Positions 19,329-30,537 are shown, counted from the stretch's first letter. The stretch: DNA of 64,000 nucleotides from an uncultured Prevotellaceae bacterium (GCA_946415365.1 CAMKSE010000001.1:124001-188000); one strand, 5' to 3'. Notes: generated by a model from the letters alone, not told the origin. A program made the numbers and translations.

Positions 19329-21785
19329 CTACTTCTTCTCTCCTTCCTCAGGAATCGTGAAGTCAAGCGGATGATTCACGATTTCTTTGGTTAGTGCAAA
19401 GTCCCAAACGTCCTGCACATTCTCTACATAGTGAAATGTTACTCCCTTCAGATAGACATCTGGAATCTCGTTGATATCCTTCTCGTTCTCACGGCACATT
19501 AAGATGTCTGTTATTCCTGCACGCTTGGCAGCAAGAATTTTCTCCTTGATGCCGCCAACGGGAAGCACTTTGCCACGGAGGGTTATTTCACCGGTCATGG
19601 CGGTATTCTTGCGAACCTTACGCTGGGTGAGGGCAGAGGCGATAGAAGTAGCAATGGTGATACCAGCCGACGGACCATCCTTGGGGGTTGCCCCCTCAGG
19701 CACATGGATATGGATGTTCCAATAGTCGAAAATACGATAGTCAATGTTCAGCGTCTCTGCGTGGGCCTTCACATACTCCAATGCGAGGATGGCCGACTCC
19801 TTCATCACATCACCGAGATTGCCGGTAAGCGTGAGTTTCGAACCCTTTCCTTTGGAGAGAGATGTTTCAATGAACAAGATTTCTCCGCCAACACTCGTCC
19901 AAGCCAGGCCTGTAACCACACCGGCATAGTCGTTGCCCTGATAGATATCCCGATAAAATGGCGGTTTTCCGAGCAGATCTTCGATCTCAGCAGGCGTAAT
20001 CTTCTGATAGCCGTAGTTATCTTCCAACTGACGCTTGTAAGCAATCTTACGCAGAGACTTATTGATCTGCTTCTCCAACTGTCGAACGCCACTCTCACGG
20101 GTATATCGCTCAATAATCATCTCTATGGCGGCCTTGTTGAATGTTGGTTTCATACTAGTAGTCTTCAGGCCGGTATTCTCCAATTCGCGTGGTATGAGAT
20201 GACGCTTGGCAATCTCGTACTTCTCCTCAGTGATATAACCGCTCACCTCGATGATTTCCATACGGTCGAGCAATGGCCGGGGGATTGTTGACAGATTATT
20301 GGCTGTGGCAATGAACAACACCTTCGACAGGTCATAGTCCACATCGAGGTAATTGTCATGGAAGGCGTTGTTCTGTTCCGGGTCAAGCACCTCCAGCAGA
20401 GCCGAGGCAGGATCGCCATTATGAGTCATTTGGGTCACCTTGTCAATTTCATCGAGAATGAACACTGGATTGCTAGAGCCGGCCTTCTGGATCGACTTGA
20501 TGATACGTCCGGGCATGGCTCCAACATAGGTACGGCGGTGTCCGCGAATCTCTGCCTCGTCGTGCAGACCGCCAAGGGAAACCCTTACATACTTACGCTT
20601 CATGGCTTCTGCAATCGACTTTCCAAGTGAGGTTTTTCCAACTCCCGGAGGACCATAGAGGCAGATGATAGGACTCTTCAGGTCACCACGCAGGGCGAGA
20701 ACTGCCATATACTCAAGGATACGCTCCTTCACTTTTTCCATGCCATAGTGGTCCTTGTCGAGGATTTTCTGCGCCCGCTTCAGGTTCAGGTCATCCTGCG
20801 TATATTCTCCCCAAGGAAGTCCGACAAACGTCTGCAGATAATTCAACTGTACGTTGAACTCCGGACTCTGTGGATTCAAGTTGTCGAGTTTGTCAGCTTC
20901 CTTATAGAATATCTTACTGACCTCATACGACCATTTCTTGTCCTCGGCCTTTCTCAGCAGTTCAAGTTTTTCTGGTATACTCTCGCCATGACCCATTTCT
21001 GCCTGGAGGTTCTTGATCTGCTGCTGAAGGAAATAATTACGTTGCTGTTCGTCGATATCCTCACGGGTTTTATTGCGGATGTCGGCTTTCAGGTTCTGAA
21101 GATTGATCTCACGGTTCAGAATCTTCATCAGCGTGAATAGTCTTTCCTTCACATGCTCCATCTGCAGTAGACTCATCTTCTCTTTCACGCTGAACGGCAT
21201 GTTCGAGCAGACGAAGTTAAGTGCCATGATGTTATTCGAGATGTTCTTGATAGCGAAGGTCGCTTCGTCGGGAATCTCTTCGCTGACGTTGATATATTCC
21301 GTCACCATACTCCTGAGATCTTCCATGGCCGTACGGAACTCACGGTCTTTCTTCTCAGGTTCGATATCGTTCAGCTGCTCTACGATACCCTCAAGATAGG
21401 GATCGGACTTCGTGATTTGCACAACACGCAGACGGCCTAATGCCTGTACTATCGTCGTGAGGTTGCCGTTAGGTAGCGTCAGTTGTTTCATCACTCTGGC
21501 ATAGACACCATATTCATAGAGATCCTCCTGCATGGGAAGGTCCACTTCAGGATCGCGCTGACATACAATACCGATGACATGGCCTGTTTTCTCCGCCTTC
21601 TGCACTAGTTTCTTACTGGAGTCCCTGCCTATGAGAATCGGTGAGACCACACCTGGAAACAGTACGAGATTACGTACTGCAAGAATAGGTACCGACTGAG
21701 GGACATTCACATTGAGCAGGTCTTTAAAATCCCCTTCAATGTCTGCTATCATCTGAAAAGCTTGATTCTTATTCTGATCACTCAT
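19329..21785 (-). CDS. lon: ATP-dependent protease Lon
   Basis: [32 protein letters not shown] catalytic Ser. Confidence 0.97.
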   Translation of the reverse strand: MSDQNKNQAFQMIADIEGDFKDLLNVNVPQSVPILAVRNLVLFPGVVSPILIGRDSSKKLVQKAEKTGHVIGIVCQRDPEVDLPMQEDLYEYGVYARVMKQLTLPNGNLTTIVQALGRLRVVQITKSDPYLEGIVEQLNDIEPEKKDREFRTAMEDLRSMVTEYINVSEEIPDEATFAIKNISNNIMALNFVCSNMPFSVKEKMSLLQMEHVKERLFTLMKILNREINLQNLKADIRNKTREDIDEQQRNYFLQQQIKNLQAEMGHGESIPEKLELLRKAEDKKWSYEVSKIFYKEADKLDNLNPQSPEFNVQLNYLQTFVGLPWGEYTQDDLNLKRAQKILDKDHYGMEKVKERILEYMAVLALRGDLKSPIICLYGPPGVGKTSLGKSIAEAMKRKYVRVSLGGLHDEAEIRGHRRTYVGAMPGRIIKSIQKAGSSNPVFILDEIDKVTQMTHNGDPASALLEVLDPEQNNAFHDNYLDVDYDLSKVLFIATANNLSTIPRPLLDRMEIIEVSGYITEEKYEIAKRHLIPRELENTGLKTTSMKPTFNKAAIEMIIERYTRESGVRQLEKQINKSLRKIAYKRQLEDNYGYQKITPAEIEDLLGKPPFYRDIYQGNDYAGVVTGLAWTSVGGEILFIETSLSKGKGSKLTLTGNLGDVMKESAILALEYVKAHAETLNIDYRIFDYWNIHIHVPEGATPKDGPSAGITIATSIASALTQRKVRKNTAMTGEITLRGKVLPVGGIKEKILAAKRAGITDILMCRENEKDINEIPDVYLKGVTFHYVENVQDVWDFALTKEIVNHPLDFTIPEEGEKK

Positions 21786-21821
21786 ATTACTTTTTTATCT
21801 TAATCATAGTCAAATTGGCTG

Positions 21822-21829
21822 CAAAGGTA
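21822..21829 (-). promoter_or_regulatory. TACCTTTG -7 box of lon
   Basis: caaaggta on + strand, upstream of lon. Confidence 0.55.
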
Positions 21830-21904
21830 CAAAAAAAGCCACAGAATACACCTATTTATAATATTAATCTGTGTTAATCATATATTTCTATGACTTAAAT
21901 TAGT

Positions 21905-21912
21905 TATCTTTG
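21905..21912 (+). promoter_or_regulatory. TATCTTTG -7 box of trmN6-like gene, 10 nt before the ATG
   Basis: Match to TAnnTTTG. Confidence 0.55.
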
Positions 21913-21922
21913 CAGACTGAAA

Positions 21923-22633
21923 ATGGCAAACGGCTACTTCCAATTCAAGCAATTCACCGTTCATCAGCAGCATTGTGCGATGAAAGTAGGTACTGACGGC
22001 ACCCTGCTCGGAGCCTGGGCATTGGCGACGGAAGGTTCGTGTCGTATCTTTGATATCGGTACAGGCACCGGACTCATCGCCCTGATGATGGCCCAGCGTT
22101 ATCCGAAGGCCCAGGTGACAGCCATCGATATTGACGATGGGGCCGTTCGGCAGGCGAAAGAGAATGTGTCAGCATCGCCATTTGCCGATAGAATCAACGT
22201 CATGAAAGCCGATGTGTTGACGTTTAAAGAAGAGGAAAAGTACGATTCCATCGTCTGTAATCCACCTTTTTTCGAGGACTCGCTAATTTGTCCGGACCCA
22301 CAGCGAACAGAGGCAAGGCATACCGTTTCATTGGACTATCGTCAACTGATGGAGGCTACATTCCGTCTGCTGAAAGACGATGGGCGTTTTTCTCTTATTA
22401 TTCCTTTCGATTGTCGTGAGAGATTGGAGAGCGAAGCCCACCTAAGAGGTTTCTTTCTTAGTCGTGTCTGCAGCATTCAGACAACGCCTTTAAAGACACC
22501 AAAGCGTTACATGATTGAATTTACAAAACAACCTGTCAGTGAAGTTATTACAGAAAATGGAATACTCTGCATTTCTCCTTATGAGAGAAGCCCTTGGTAT
22601 CAACAATTAACTAATGAATTTTATATTAGATGA
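21923..22633 (+). CDS. tRNA1(Val) adenine-N6 methyltransferase (TrmN6/YfiC-like)
   Basis: FDIGTGTGLIALMMAQRYP; NPPF catalytic motif. Confidence 0.88.
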   Translation: MANGYFQFKQFTVHQQHCAMKVGTDGTLLGAWALATEGSCRIFDIGTGTGLIALMMAQRYPKAQVTAIDIDDGAVRQAKENVSASPFADRINVMKADVLTFKEEEKYDSIVCNPPFFEDSLICPDPQRTEARHTVSLDYRQLMEATFRLLKDDGRFSLIIPFDCRERLESEAHLRGFFLSRVCSIQTTPLKTPKRYMIEFTKQPVSEVITENGILCISPYERSPWYQQLTNEFYIR

Positions 22634-23400
22634 AAGTAACAATCATCCAACTGGACATAGAGTGGGGTAGTCCACAGAAGAATATCAAAAAAATAGAATT
22701 ATTGATGCGACAGGCCCCTGATAGCGACCTGTATGTATTACCGGAAATGTGGAGTACGGGATTCGCCACAGAACCTCAGGATTTTGCCGAAGACGAACTT
22801 ACAAGTATTTCGCTTCGGTGGATGCGTGACACAGCCCGTCAAAAACATTGTGCCATTTCAGGCAGCCTTGCTATCAGGCTTTCTGGCACTAGACAATACG
22901 TCAATCGCCATTATTTCGTAGATGGCCGTTCTTTGACAGAAAAATATTATGATAAACACCATCTTTTCCGCTATGGGGGTGAGGACCGGTATTATCAGGC
23001 GGGAGGGAAGCAGGTTGTCGTGGAATATGAAGGCTTCCGTCTGATGCTGTTGACATGTTATGACCTTCGTTTTCCCGTATGGAGCCGTTATTCAGACAAA
23101 CTATCTTACGATGCCATAATTGCCGTAGCCAACTGGCCTGATAGTCGTCAGAATGCCTGGCAGATTCTTACTCGTGCACGAGCCATGGAGAATCAGGCTT
23201 ATCTCATCGGCTGTAATCGTGTTGGTGATGATGAGTATTCACATTATCGCGGACAAAGTGCGATTATCAGTCCTATAGGCAAAACACTTGTTAGTTGCCG
23301 CGCAAACTCAGAAGAAACAGCTTCATTTCTGCTGAATTTAGAAACAATCGTCCATCAGCGCTCAAAATTTAAAGTTTTGGACGATCGGGATGTCCGCTAA
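22630..23400 (+). CDS. Nitrilase-family amidohydrolase (omega-amidase YafV-like)
   Basis: Catalytic Glu/Lys/Cys contexts LPEMWSTGF, YYDKHHLF, LLTCYDLRFPVWSR; overlaps trmN6 stop. Confidence 0.88.
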   Translation: MKVTIIQLDIEWGSPQKNIKKIELLMRQAPDSDLYVLPEMWSTGFATEPQDFAEDELTSISLRWMRDTARQKHCAISGSLAIRLSGTRQYVNRHYFVDGRSLTEKYYDKHHLFRYGGEDRYYQAGGKQVVVEYEGFRLMLLTCYDLRFPVWSRYSDKLSYDAIIAVANWPDSRQNAWQILTRARAMENQAYLIGCNRVGDDEYSHYRGQSAIISPIGKTLVSCRANSEETASFLLNLETIVHQRSKFKVLDDRDVR

Positions 23401-23483
23401 TACATCTATATAATAATTACCAACCTAATCATTCAAATTTGTAGAATCGGCATTATGATAAATAGTATAAATAATGGTAAAAG

Positions 23484-23510
23484 AAAAGGGATATTGTTAT
23501 CCCCTTCCTT
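23484..23510. terminator. Convergent terminator aaaagggata-ttgt-tatcccctt
   Basis: Stem-loop with A/T tracts between convergent genes. Confidence 0.6.
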
Positions 23511-23525
23511 TACTCACCTCTTACT

Positions 23526-23933
23526 TTAGAACGGCAGATCGTCTGCAGAACCTTCACTCGCAGGTTCCTGTGCCGGAGGGAACGGCGACGTAGCGCCGTC
23601 TGCTGGCGGGAACGGTGAAGCCTGAGGAGCCGCTGCAACGGGTGCACCTGCAACCGGCTGCTGACCACGGACCACGTTGTAGGCACGGATATCGTTAAAC
23701 CAACGTCCGTTGAACTCGTGGGCATCAATATCGAACTGCACGGTAAGATCTTCGCCTTGCTGAATATTGAACTGTTTGATTCGGTCTTCGCCGAAAATAC
23801 GGAAAAGACATTTACGCGGATACTGTCCGGGAACTTCGATGACGTAGTCCTGAGACATCCAGTTGTTTCCTGTACGTGCCGACACACCACTCTGAGCCGG
23901 CAATACTGCAATAATTCTACCTGTTAATTCCAT
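23526..23933 (-). CDS. DUF3127 family protein
   Basis: GNNWMSQDYVIEVPGQYPRKCLFRIFGEDRI...VQFDIDAHEFNGRWFNDIRAY; disordered P/A-rich tail. Confidence 0.8.
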   Translation of the reverse strand: MELTGRIIAVLPAQSGVSARTGNNWMSQDYVIEVPGQYPRKCLFRIFGEDRIKQFNIQQGEDLTVQFDIDAHEFNGRWFNDIRAYNVVRGQQPVAGAPVAAAPQASPFPPADGATSPFPPAQEPASEGSADDLPF

Positions 23934-24047
23934 TGTTCAATTGTTTTTATTTGTTGATTTTCTCGTTTTCACGTGGCGAAATTACTAAAAATAGTTTGAA
24001 TAACGCAATTTTCTCTGCTTTTTTTTGTTGAATACAACGTTTTTTTG

Positions 24048-24055
24048 TAATTTTG
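24048..24055 (+). promoter_or_regulatory. TAATTTTG -7 box of dnaN
   Basis: Match to TAnnTTTG, about 45 bp before ATG. Confidence 0.55.
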
Positions 24056-24100
24056 TCCCAATTATTAAAAAGGTAATAATAATAAGAAACTATAACAACT

Positions 24101-25225
24101 ATGAGATTTACAGTATCAAGCAGCGCACTGAGTGGAAAACTCACTGCCCTCTCAAGAGTGATTAACAGTAAGAACGCCCTACCCATTCTGGGCGACTTCG
24201 TGTTTGAGATTAAAGACAACGTCCTTTATCTGACGGCCTCTGACTCGGAGAACATCATGAAGACCCAGCTGGATCTGACGGAAAGCGACGGCTACAGCCG
24301 CTTTGCCATTGGTAACCACGATCTACTGGAAGCCGTGAAGGGATTCTCGGAGCAGCCCATCACTTTTGATGTGGACCAGGAGAAGAGCACTGTGAAAATA
24401 TCGTACCAGAACGGACTATTCTCTCTGCCCATAGAGAATGCAGATGAGTTCCCAATGGCACAGCCCGTCAGCGACTATGCCACCGTTATCACCGTACCCA
24501 ACCTGACGCTTGCCGAGAATATCAACCGTTCCGTCTTTGCTACTGCTCAGGACGAGCTCCGTCCCGTGATGAACGGTATCTATTTCGACCTGACAGCTGA
24601 CTGTCTGGCTGTTGTGGCCAGTGACGGCCACAAGTTGGTACGCAACAAGATTTACTCCATCAAGAGTGAACAGCCCGCCGCATTCATCCTTCCCAAGAAA
24701 CCCGCCAATCTGCTCCGTAACCTGCTGGGTAAGGACGGTGGCGACGTGATTATCCGCTTCGATGACCGCAATGCCGAGGTTAACTACGGTGACGGAACGC
24801 TCCAATGCCGTCTAATTGAAGGTCGCTACCCCAACTATAACAGCGTAATCCCGCAGAACAATCCGAATGAACTGCGTGTAGACCGTCTCGGACTCCTGGC
24901 AGCCCTGCGTCGTGTACAGCCCTTCGCCAACGACTCCAGCAACCTGATCCGTTTCCACGTGGAAGGCTCAACGCTGCAGCTCGATGCCGAAGACTATGAT
25001 TTCTCCAAGACCGCCACAGAGCGCATGTCGTGCGAATACAATGGTCAACCCATGAGCATCGGCTTCAAGGGTTCTTCATTCATCGAGGTGCTGAGCAACT
25101 TCGACTGTCCTGAGGTCATCATCCAGCTGGCCGATCCCAGCCGTGCAGGTCTCGTTCTGCCCTCAGAACAGCCCGAAAACCAAGATGTGCTCATGTTGAT
25201 GATGCCGATGCTGATCAATGATTAA
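24101..25225 (+). CDS. dnaN: DNA polymerase III beta clamp
   Basis: MRFTVSSSALSGKLTALSRVINSKNALPILGDF; DnaN fold throughout. Confidence 0.97.
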   Translation: MRFTVSSSALSGKLTALSRVINSKNALPILGDFVFEIKDNVLYLTASDSENIMKTQLDLTESDGYSRFAIGNHDLLEAVKGFSEQPITFDVDQEKSTVKISYQNGLFSLPIENADEFPMAQPVSDYATVITVPNLTLAENINRSVFATAQDELRPVMNGIYFDLTADCLAVVASDGHKLVRNKIYSIKSEQPAAFILPKKPANLLRNLLGKDGGDVIIRFDDRNAEVNYGDGTLQCRLIEGRYPNYNSVIPQNNPNELRVDRLGLLAALRRVQPFANDSSNLIRFHVEGSTLQLDAEDYDFSKTATERMSCEYNGQPMSIGFKGSSFIEVLSNFDCPEVIIQLADPSRAGLVLPSEQPENQDVLMLMMPMLIND

Positions 25226-25241
25226 TTGACGGTTTACAGAT

Positions 25242-26099
25242 ATGAAGCTTCATCTAACAAAGCCACTCGTCATCTTCGACTTGGAGACGACGGGTCTTGA
25301 TTTGGTCAAAGACCGTGTCATACAGATATCATATATTAAGGTGTATCCCGATGGACGGGAGGAGCGCGGTAACGAGATCATCAATCCCGAACGCCCCATC
25401 GACCCATTCATCACCCAGCTGACAGGCATCAGCAACGATGACGTCAAGGACAAGCCGACCTTCAAGCAGCTCGCACAGAAACTGGCCGACATCTTTGCTG
25501 GCAGTGACTTTGCGGGATTCAACTCCAATAACTTTGACATCCCCCTACTCGCTGAAGAATTCCTGCGTGCAGGCATCGACTTCGACTTCTCAAAGTCCCG
25601 CTTGATTGATGCCTGTACCATCTTCAGGAAGATGGAACGCCGCAACTTGGCAGCCGCCTACAAATTCTATTGCGGGCGTAAGATGGAGGAAGACTTCGAG
25701 GCCCACCGTGCCGATGAGGATACAGAGGCCACCTACCGTGTGCTGATGGGCCAGCTCGACAAGTACGCCCCTGGTGTCAACGAGGATCCGGAGAAGGTGC
25801 TGGAGAACGACATGGACCAGTTGGCAGCCTTCTCGAAGGCCAATAACAACGTCGACTTCGCTGGTCGCATCGTATGGCAGGAGCAGAAAGACCGCAACGG
25901 CCAGCCCGTCCTCGATCAGGATGGCAATCCGAAACTCATAGAAGTGTTCAACTTCGGCAAGCATAAGGGAATCCCCGTAGCCGACGTGTTTCATATCGAT
26001 CCCGGTTACTACAGTTGGATACTGTCTGGCGATTTCACCTACAACACCAAGCAGGTGCTCACCCGCATTCGGCTTCGTGAATCGAAATTGAACGGATAA
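25242..26099 (+). CDS. 3'-5' exonuclease (DnaQ/PolC-like)
   Basis: IFDLETTGLDLVKDRVIQI ExoI motif; HRADEDTEATYRV ExoIII motif. Confidence 0.9.
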   Translation: MKLHLTKPLVIFDLETTGLDLVKDRVIQISYIKVYPDGREERGNEIINPERPIDPFITQLTGISNDDVKDKPTFKQLAQKLADIFAGSDFAGFNSNNFDIPLLAEEFLRAGIDFDFSKSRLIDACTIFRKMERRNLAAAYKFYCGRKMEEDFEAHRADEDTEATYRVLMGQLDKYAPGVNEDPEKVLENDMDQLAAFSKANNNVDFAGRIVWQEQKDRNGQPVLDQDGNPKLIEVFNFGKHKGIPVADVFHIDPGYYSWILSGDFTYNTKQVLTRIRLRESKLNG

Positions 26100-26102
26100 A
26101 AT

Positions 26103-27008
26103 GTGATGAAGAGATTTCTGCAACTGCTTACCGTTTTCTTCCTGGCTCTCCCCTCCTCCGCTCAGGAGCTACAGGCCAGGATCAACATTAACCACAGTCA
26201 GATACAAGGCACCGATGTCAGCGTCTTCGAGAACTTGCAGCAGACGCTGGAGCAGTTCGTCAACGAGCGCCAATGGACCGACCTACAGTTCCAGAAGAAC
26301 GAGCGCATCCAGTGCACCTTCAGCATTACCGTCACCAAGTATATCCGTGAGGAGAACAGGTTCGAGTGCAACGCCCTCATCCAGGCCAACCGTCCTGTCT
26401 TCAATTCCGCCTATACCACCACCTTATATAATAATAGAGACGACAACTTCCATTTCGAGTTCGCACAGTTCGACCAGTTGAACTACGACGATGAAATGGT
26501 TGACAACCAGTTGACAGCCCTCTTCGCCTACTACGCCTACTTGATCATCGGCCTAGATCTCGACAGTTTCTCCCCGCTCGGTGGAACCGACGTTTTGCAG
26601 CGTTGTATCTATTTGGTAAATAACGCCCAGGATCTGGGATTCCCCGGCTGGAAACTGTTTGAAGACAGCCGTAACCGCTTCGCCATCATCAACGACTATA
26701 TGGATGAGGCGATGAAACCCTTCCGTCAGCTTCAGTATGACTACTACCGTAAGGGCTTCGATGAAATGGCCAATAATGCCGAGCGCGGACGTACTGAGAT
26801 CACCAATGCGCTAGAGAACGGCCTGAAGGTGGCTCATGAAAACAAGCCCCTCAGTCTGCTGCCACAAATATGGACCGACTACAAGAAGGACGAGTTGAAG
26901 AACATCTACAAGGGTAAGGGTACTCCGAAGGAGAAGGAGCGTATCTACGACCTGATGATGAGTATCAATGCCTCGCAGAGCAACACATGGGAGGAGATAC
27001 AGAAGTGA
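26103..27008 (+). CDS. DUF4835 family exported protein
   Basis: ELQARININHSQIQGTDVSVFENLQQTLEQFVNERQWTD; neighbour of recN. Confidence 0.85.
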   Translation: MMKRFLQLLTVFFLALPSSAQELQARININHSQIQGTDVSVFENLQQTLEQFVNERQWTDLQFQKNERIQCTFSITVTKYIREENRFECNALIQANRPVFNSAYTTTLYNNRDDNFHFEFAQFDQLNYDDEMVDNQLTALFAYYAYLIIGLDLDSFSPLGGTDVLQRCIYLVNNAQDLGFPGWKLFEDSRNRFAIINDYMDEAMKPFRQLQYDYYRKGFDEMANNAERGRTEITNALENGLKVAHENKPLSLLPQIWTDYKKDELKNIYKGKGTPKEKERIYDLMMSINASQSNTWEEIQK

Positions 27009-27040
27009 AAAGTGAGAAGTGAAAGACGAAAAGTTGAAAA
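27003..27040 (+). repeat. Stop-seeded 7-bp tandem repeat (AAGTGAA/AAGTGAG/AAGTGAA/AGACGAA...) before recN
   Basis: First unit is the last Lys codon plus TGA of the DUF4835 gene. Confidence 0.85.
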
Positions 27041-27050
27041 CTTGTAAATC

Positions 27051-28712
27051 ATGCTTAAACATCTCTATATCAAGAACTTTACGCTGATTGATGAACTGGA
27101 CATAGAACTCCATGAAGGGTTTTCGGTCATCACTGGTGAGACGGGGGCAGGCAAGAGTATCATCCTCGGAGCCATCGCCCTGCTGCTCGGTCAGCGTTCC
27201 GATTCTAAGACGCTAAAACAAGGAGCTGACAAATGCGTCATCGAGGCCAGTTTCGACCTCTCGCGCTACGGAATGGACGATTTCTTCGCTGAAAACGACA
27301 TCGAGAACGATCCCGAGGACTGCATCATCCGTCGTGAGCTGACAGCATCAGGCAAGAGTCGCGCCTTCATCAACGACACCCCCGTACAGCTCTCCATGCT
27401 CAAGGAACTCGGTGAGCGCCTCGTCGATGTACACTCCCAGCACCAGAACCTGTTGCTCAACAAGCAGGACTTTCAGTTGGGTGTCGTAGATATCATCGCC
27501 GACGATGCGACGGCTCTTTCCCAGTATCAGCAGACTTTCCGTCAATGTCAGACTAACAAGAAGGAACTCGACGAACTCCAGGAAAACATCGAGCGCAATC
27601 GTCAGAACCTCGACTTCCTGCAGTTCCAATGCGACGAGCTGACGCAGGCCGCCCTCGTGGAAGGCGAGCAGGAAGAACTCGAGCAGCGTAGCGAGACCAT
27701 GAGCCACTCCGAGGAAATAAAGAGTGCGCTCTATGAGACCGACAATGCCCTTGGCGCGGAGCAGACGGGAGTCGTCAGCGCCCTGCACTCATCCATGTCG
27801 GCGCTCAAAGGCATCAGCCGCGTCTTTCCCGCCGTAGGGGAACTGTCACAACGTTTGGAGAGCTGTTACATCGAAGTGAAGGACATTTCTCAGGACGTTT
27901 CCCGTTATCTGGAGGACGTTGATTTCGACCCGTCGGAGCTCGACGCCGTCAACAACCGTCTCGACCGTCTCTACGACCTGGAGAAGAAATATCACGTTGA
28001 AACCGTGGAAGAGCTGATTGCCAAGCGCGATGAAATCAGGCAACAGCTCGACGGCATAGAGAACAGCGACGAGTCGTTGGCTGAACTCCAGCAGCATCTC
28101 GACGCCCTTCTGAAGCAGGCCGGTCAGGAGGCCGATGCCCTGACGAAGCTTCGCACCGCGGCCGCCCGACAGATTGAGGCCGACATGCAGTCGAAACTCG
28201 TCCCGCTAGGCATGCCTGCCGTACGCTTCTCCGTGCAGATTACCCCTGAACAGCTGGGGCCAAACGGTCAGGATAAGGTATCGTTCCTATTCAGTGCCAA
28301 TGCCTCTACCCCACTCCAGCCCATCGCCCAGGTAGCATCTGGCGGTGAAATCGCCCGTGTGATGCTCTCGCTGAAGGCCATGATCAGCGGCGCCGTGAAA
28401 CTGCCGACGATTATTTTCGATGAAATCGACACAGGTGTCAGCGGCAAGATGGCCGAGAAGATGGCCGAGATGATGAAGGACATGGGCAGCCACGGCCGTC
28501 AGGTTGTCAGCATCACCCACCTGCCGCAGATCGCCGCCCTCGGCACCCATCACTACAAGGTGGAGAAGAAGGAGACGCCGCAGGGCACCACAAGCAGCAT
28601 GAAGGCCCTCACCGCCGACGAGCGCGTCCTTGAGATCGCCCAGATGCTGAGCGGCTCCGACGTCAGTGCTGCCGCCATACAGAATGCAAAGGAACTATTA
28701 AAAATGAAATAA
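27051..28712 (+). CDS. recN: DNA repair protein RecN
   Basis: VITGETGAGKSIILGAIALLLGQR; IIFDEIDTGVSGKMAEKM. Confidence 0.95.
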   Translation: MLKHLYIKNFTLIDELDIELHEGFSVITGETGAGKSIILGAIALLLGQRSDSKTLKQGADKCVIEASFDLSRYGMDDFFAENDIENDPEDCIIRRELTASGKSRAFINDTPVQLSMLKELGERLVDVHSQHQNLLLNKQDFQLGVVDIIADDATALSQYQQTFRQCQTNKKELDELQENIERNRQNLDFLQFQCDELTQAALVEGEQEELEQRSETMSHSEEIKSALYETDNALGAEQTGVVSALHSSMSALKGISRVFPAVGELSQRLESCYIEVKDISQDVSRYLEDVDFDPSELDAVNNRLDRLYDLEKKYHVETVEELIAKRDEIRQQLDGIENSDESLAELQQHLDALLKQAGQEADALTKLRTAAARQIEADMQSKLVPLGMPAVRFSVQITPEQLGPNGQDKVSFLFSANASTPLQPIAQVASGGEIARVMLSLKAMISGAVKLPTIIFDEIDTGVSGKMAEKMAEMMKDMGSHGRQVVSITHLPQIAALGTHHYKVEKKETPQGTTSSMKALTADERVLEIAQMLSGSDVSAAAIQNAKELLKMK

Positions 28713-30418
28713 TGACAGTGAAAATGAAGACAAACGATATCCATCTGGTACGAAGGCTGACGGCGGGCATCCTGCCCCTCCTCCTTTTCGCCTTCCTGCC
28801 TTTGTCCGCCCAGCCCTCATGGGTGAAGAAGGCCACGAAATCGGTGTTCACGCTGAAGACCTTCTCGGCCGACGGCTCGCTGATTGCCAGCAGCAACGGC
28901 TTCTTCACGGGCACGTCGGGCGAGGCCGTCAGCAGCTTCTCGCCCTTCAAGGGAGCCGCGCGCGCTATTATTATAGACTATCAGGGGAAGGAGACCGAAG
29001 TGGTCAGCATCCTCGGTGCCAACGACATTTACGATGTGGCCCGTTTCCGTGTGGCCAGCAACAAGACGCAGCCCTTACCCTTCTGCCAGACCACAATGAC
29101 GGAAGGCAGCACCGCCTGGCTCCTGCCCTACCACGAGACCAAGAACCTCTACAGCGGCCCGGTCAGGAAGTCGGAGTCGTTCATGCAGAACTACTCCTAC
29201 TACACTGTGGCCCTCACCTCGCCGGAGCATACCGAGAACTGTCCGCTGCTCAACGACGAGGGTGAAGTCATCGGCATGATACAGCCCTCGGCCGTGGCCA
29301 ACGATACGCTCAGCTACGCCATCAGCGCGCTCTTCGCCGACTCGCTCCGCATCAGCGGCATCGGCTTCAACGACCCCGTGCTGCAGCTGACTGCCATCCG
29401 CAAGGAGCTGCCCGATGACCTGAAGGAGGCCAACGTGGCCATCTACATGGTGAGCACGCGCAACGACTCCGTGGCCTACAGTCAGCTCATCGACGAGATG
29501 ATCCGCAAGTTCCCCGACGCCCCCGACGGCTACACCTACCGCGCCCAGGAGTCGGCCGCCCGTGGCGACTATGCCGCTGCCGACGCGGACATGGCGACGG
29601 CCATCCGTGTGTCCCAGTCGAAGGACGAGCCTCGCTACAGTCTCGCGCGCATGATTTATAATAAGAATGTGTATCTGCCCGACCCTCCCTATGAGAACTG
29701 GACGCTCGACAAGGCGCTCTCCGAGATCCGCAGTGCCATCAGCGACAATCCACAGCCCACTTACCGGCAGCTGGAGGGCAACATCCTCTTCGCACAGAAG
29801 CAGTATCAGGAGGCCTACGACGTGTACATGAGTCTCACGGCCACGCCGCTGAGGAATGCCGAGACGTTCTTCAGCGCCGCCAAGTGTCAGGCCATGCTGC
29901 GCGACACTACTGCCATGCTCGCCCTCCTCGACAGCTGTGTCGGCACCTTCTCCAAGCCCTATCTGAAGGAGGCCGCGCCCTACATCTGGGAGCGCGCCAC
30001 CGCCCGTCGCGAGGCCGGCAAGTACCGCGAAGCCATCAGCGACATGAACGAGTACGAGAAGCTGATGAGTGCCAACATCAACGAGAGCTTCTACTACATC
30101 CGCCATCAGACCGACATCCAGGCCCGCCTCTACCAGCAGGCGCTCAACGACATCAGCGAGGCCATCCGCCGCAATCCCAAGGAGACGCTCTACTACGCTG
30201 AGAAAGCCTCGCTCGAGGTACGCGTCGGACTCTTCGACGACGCCATCGCCACCGCCCAGGAGTGCATCGCCATCGAACCCGAGAATAGCGACGGCTACCT
30301 CTTCCTCGGCCTCGCCCAGTGCATGAAGGGTGACAAGGAGCAGGGCGTCGCCAACCTGCGCAAGGCCAAGGACCTCGGCGATCCGCAGGCCGACAGCCTC
30401 ATAGAGAAATACAAATAA
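28712..30418 (+). CDS. Exported protein with trypsin-like N-terminal region and C-terminal TPRs
   Basis: SVFTLKTFSADGSLIASSNGFFTGTSGEAVSSFSPFKGA protease-like N-half; TPRs YRQLEGNILFAQKQYQEAYDVY, AISDMNEYEKL, LFLGLAQCMKGDKEQGVANLRKAKDLGD. Confidence 0.7.
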   Translation: MTVKMKTNDIHLVRRLTAGILPLLLFAFLPLSAQPSWVKKATKSVFTLKTFSADGSLIASSNGFFTGTSGEAVSSFSPFKGAARAIIIDYQGKETEVVSILGANDIYDVARFRVASNKTQPLPFCQTTMTEGSTAWLLPYHETKNLYSGPVRKSESFMQNYSYYTVALTSPEHTENCPLLNDEGEVIGMIQPSAVANDTLSYAISALFADSLRISGIGFNDPVLQLTAIRKELPDDLKEANVAIYMVSTRNDSVAYSQLIDEMIRKFPDAPDGYTYRAQESAARGDYAAADADMATAIRVSQSKDEPRYSLARMIYNKNVYLPDPPYENWTLDKALSEIRSAISDNPQPTYRQLEGNILFAQKQYQEAYDVYMSLTATPLRNAETFFSAAKCQAMLRDTTAMLALLDSCVGTFSKPYLKEAAPYIWERATARREAGKYREAISDMNEYEKLMSANINESFYYIRHQTDIQARLYQQALNDISEAIRRNPKETLYYAEKASLEVRVGLFDDAIATAQECIAIEPENSDGYLFLGLAQCMKGDKEQGVANLRKAKDLGDPQADSLIEKYK

Positions 30419-30461
30419 CGCACAGTGGAGACAGTCCCCGTTGTGAGAATTATCGGGACGG

Positions 30462-30509
30462 AAATAAAGAAAAGTTAACGATTTAACTTTTCTTTATTTT
30501 TTTTTTTTT
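30462..30509 (+). terminator. Strong intrinsic terminator
   Basis: 17-bp perfect stem aaataaagaaaagttaa-cgat-ttaacttttctttattt followed by a T tract. Confidence 0.9.
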
Positions 30510-30529
30510 GAAATTAACGTTGAATGCAG

Positions 30530-30537
30530 TATCTTTG
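30530..30537 (+). promoter_or_regulatory. TATCTTTG -7 box of the small peptide/fimbrillin unit
   Basis: Match to TAnnTTTG after a strong terminator. Confidence 0.6.

Noticed and set aside
29075-30106. 343-aa minus-strand ORF antisense to the trypsin/TPR gene
   Set aside because: High-GC coding sequence produces long antisense frames; the plus-strand protein has clear domains and the antisense product is low-complexity V/G/L-rich.
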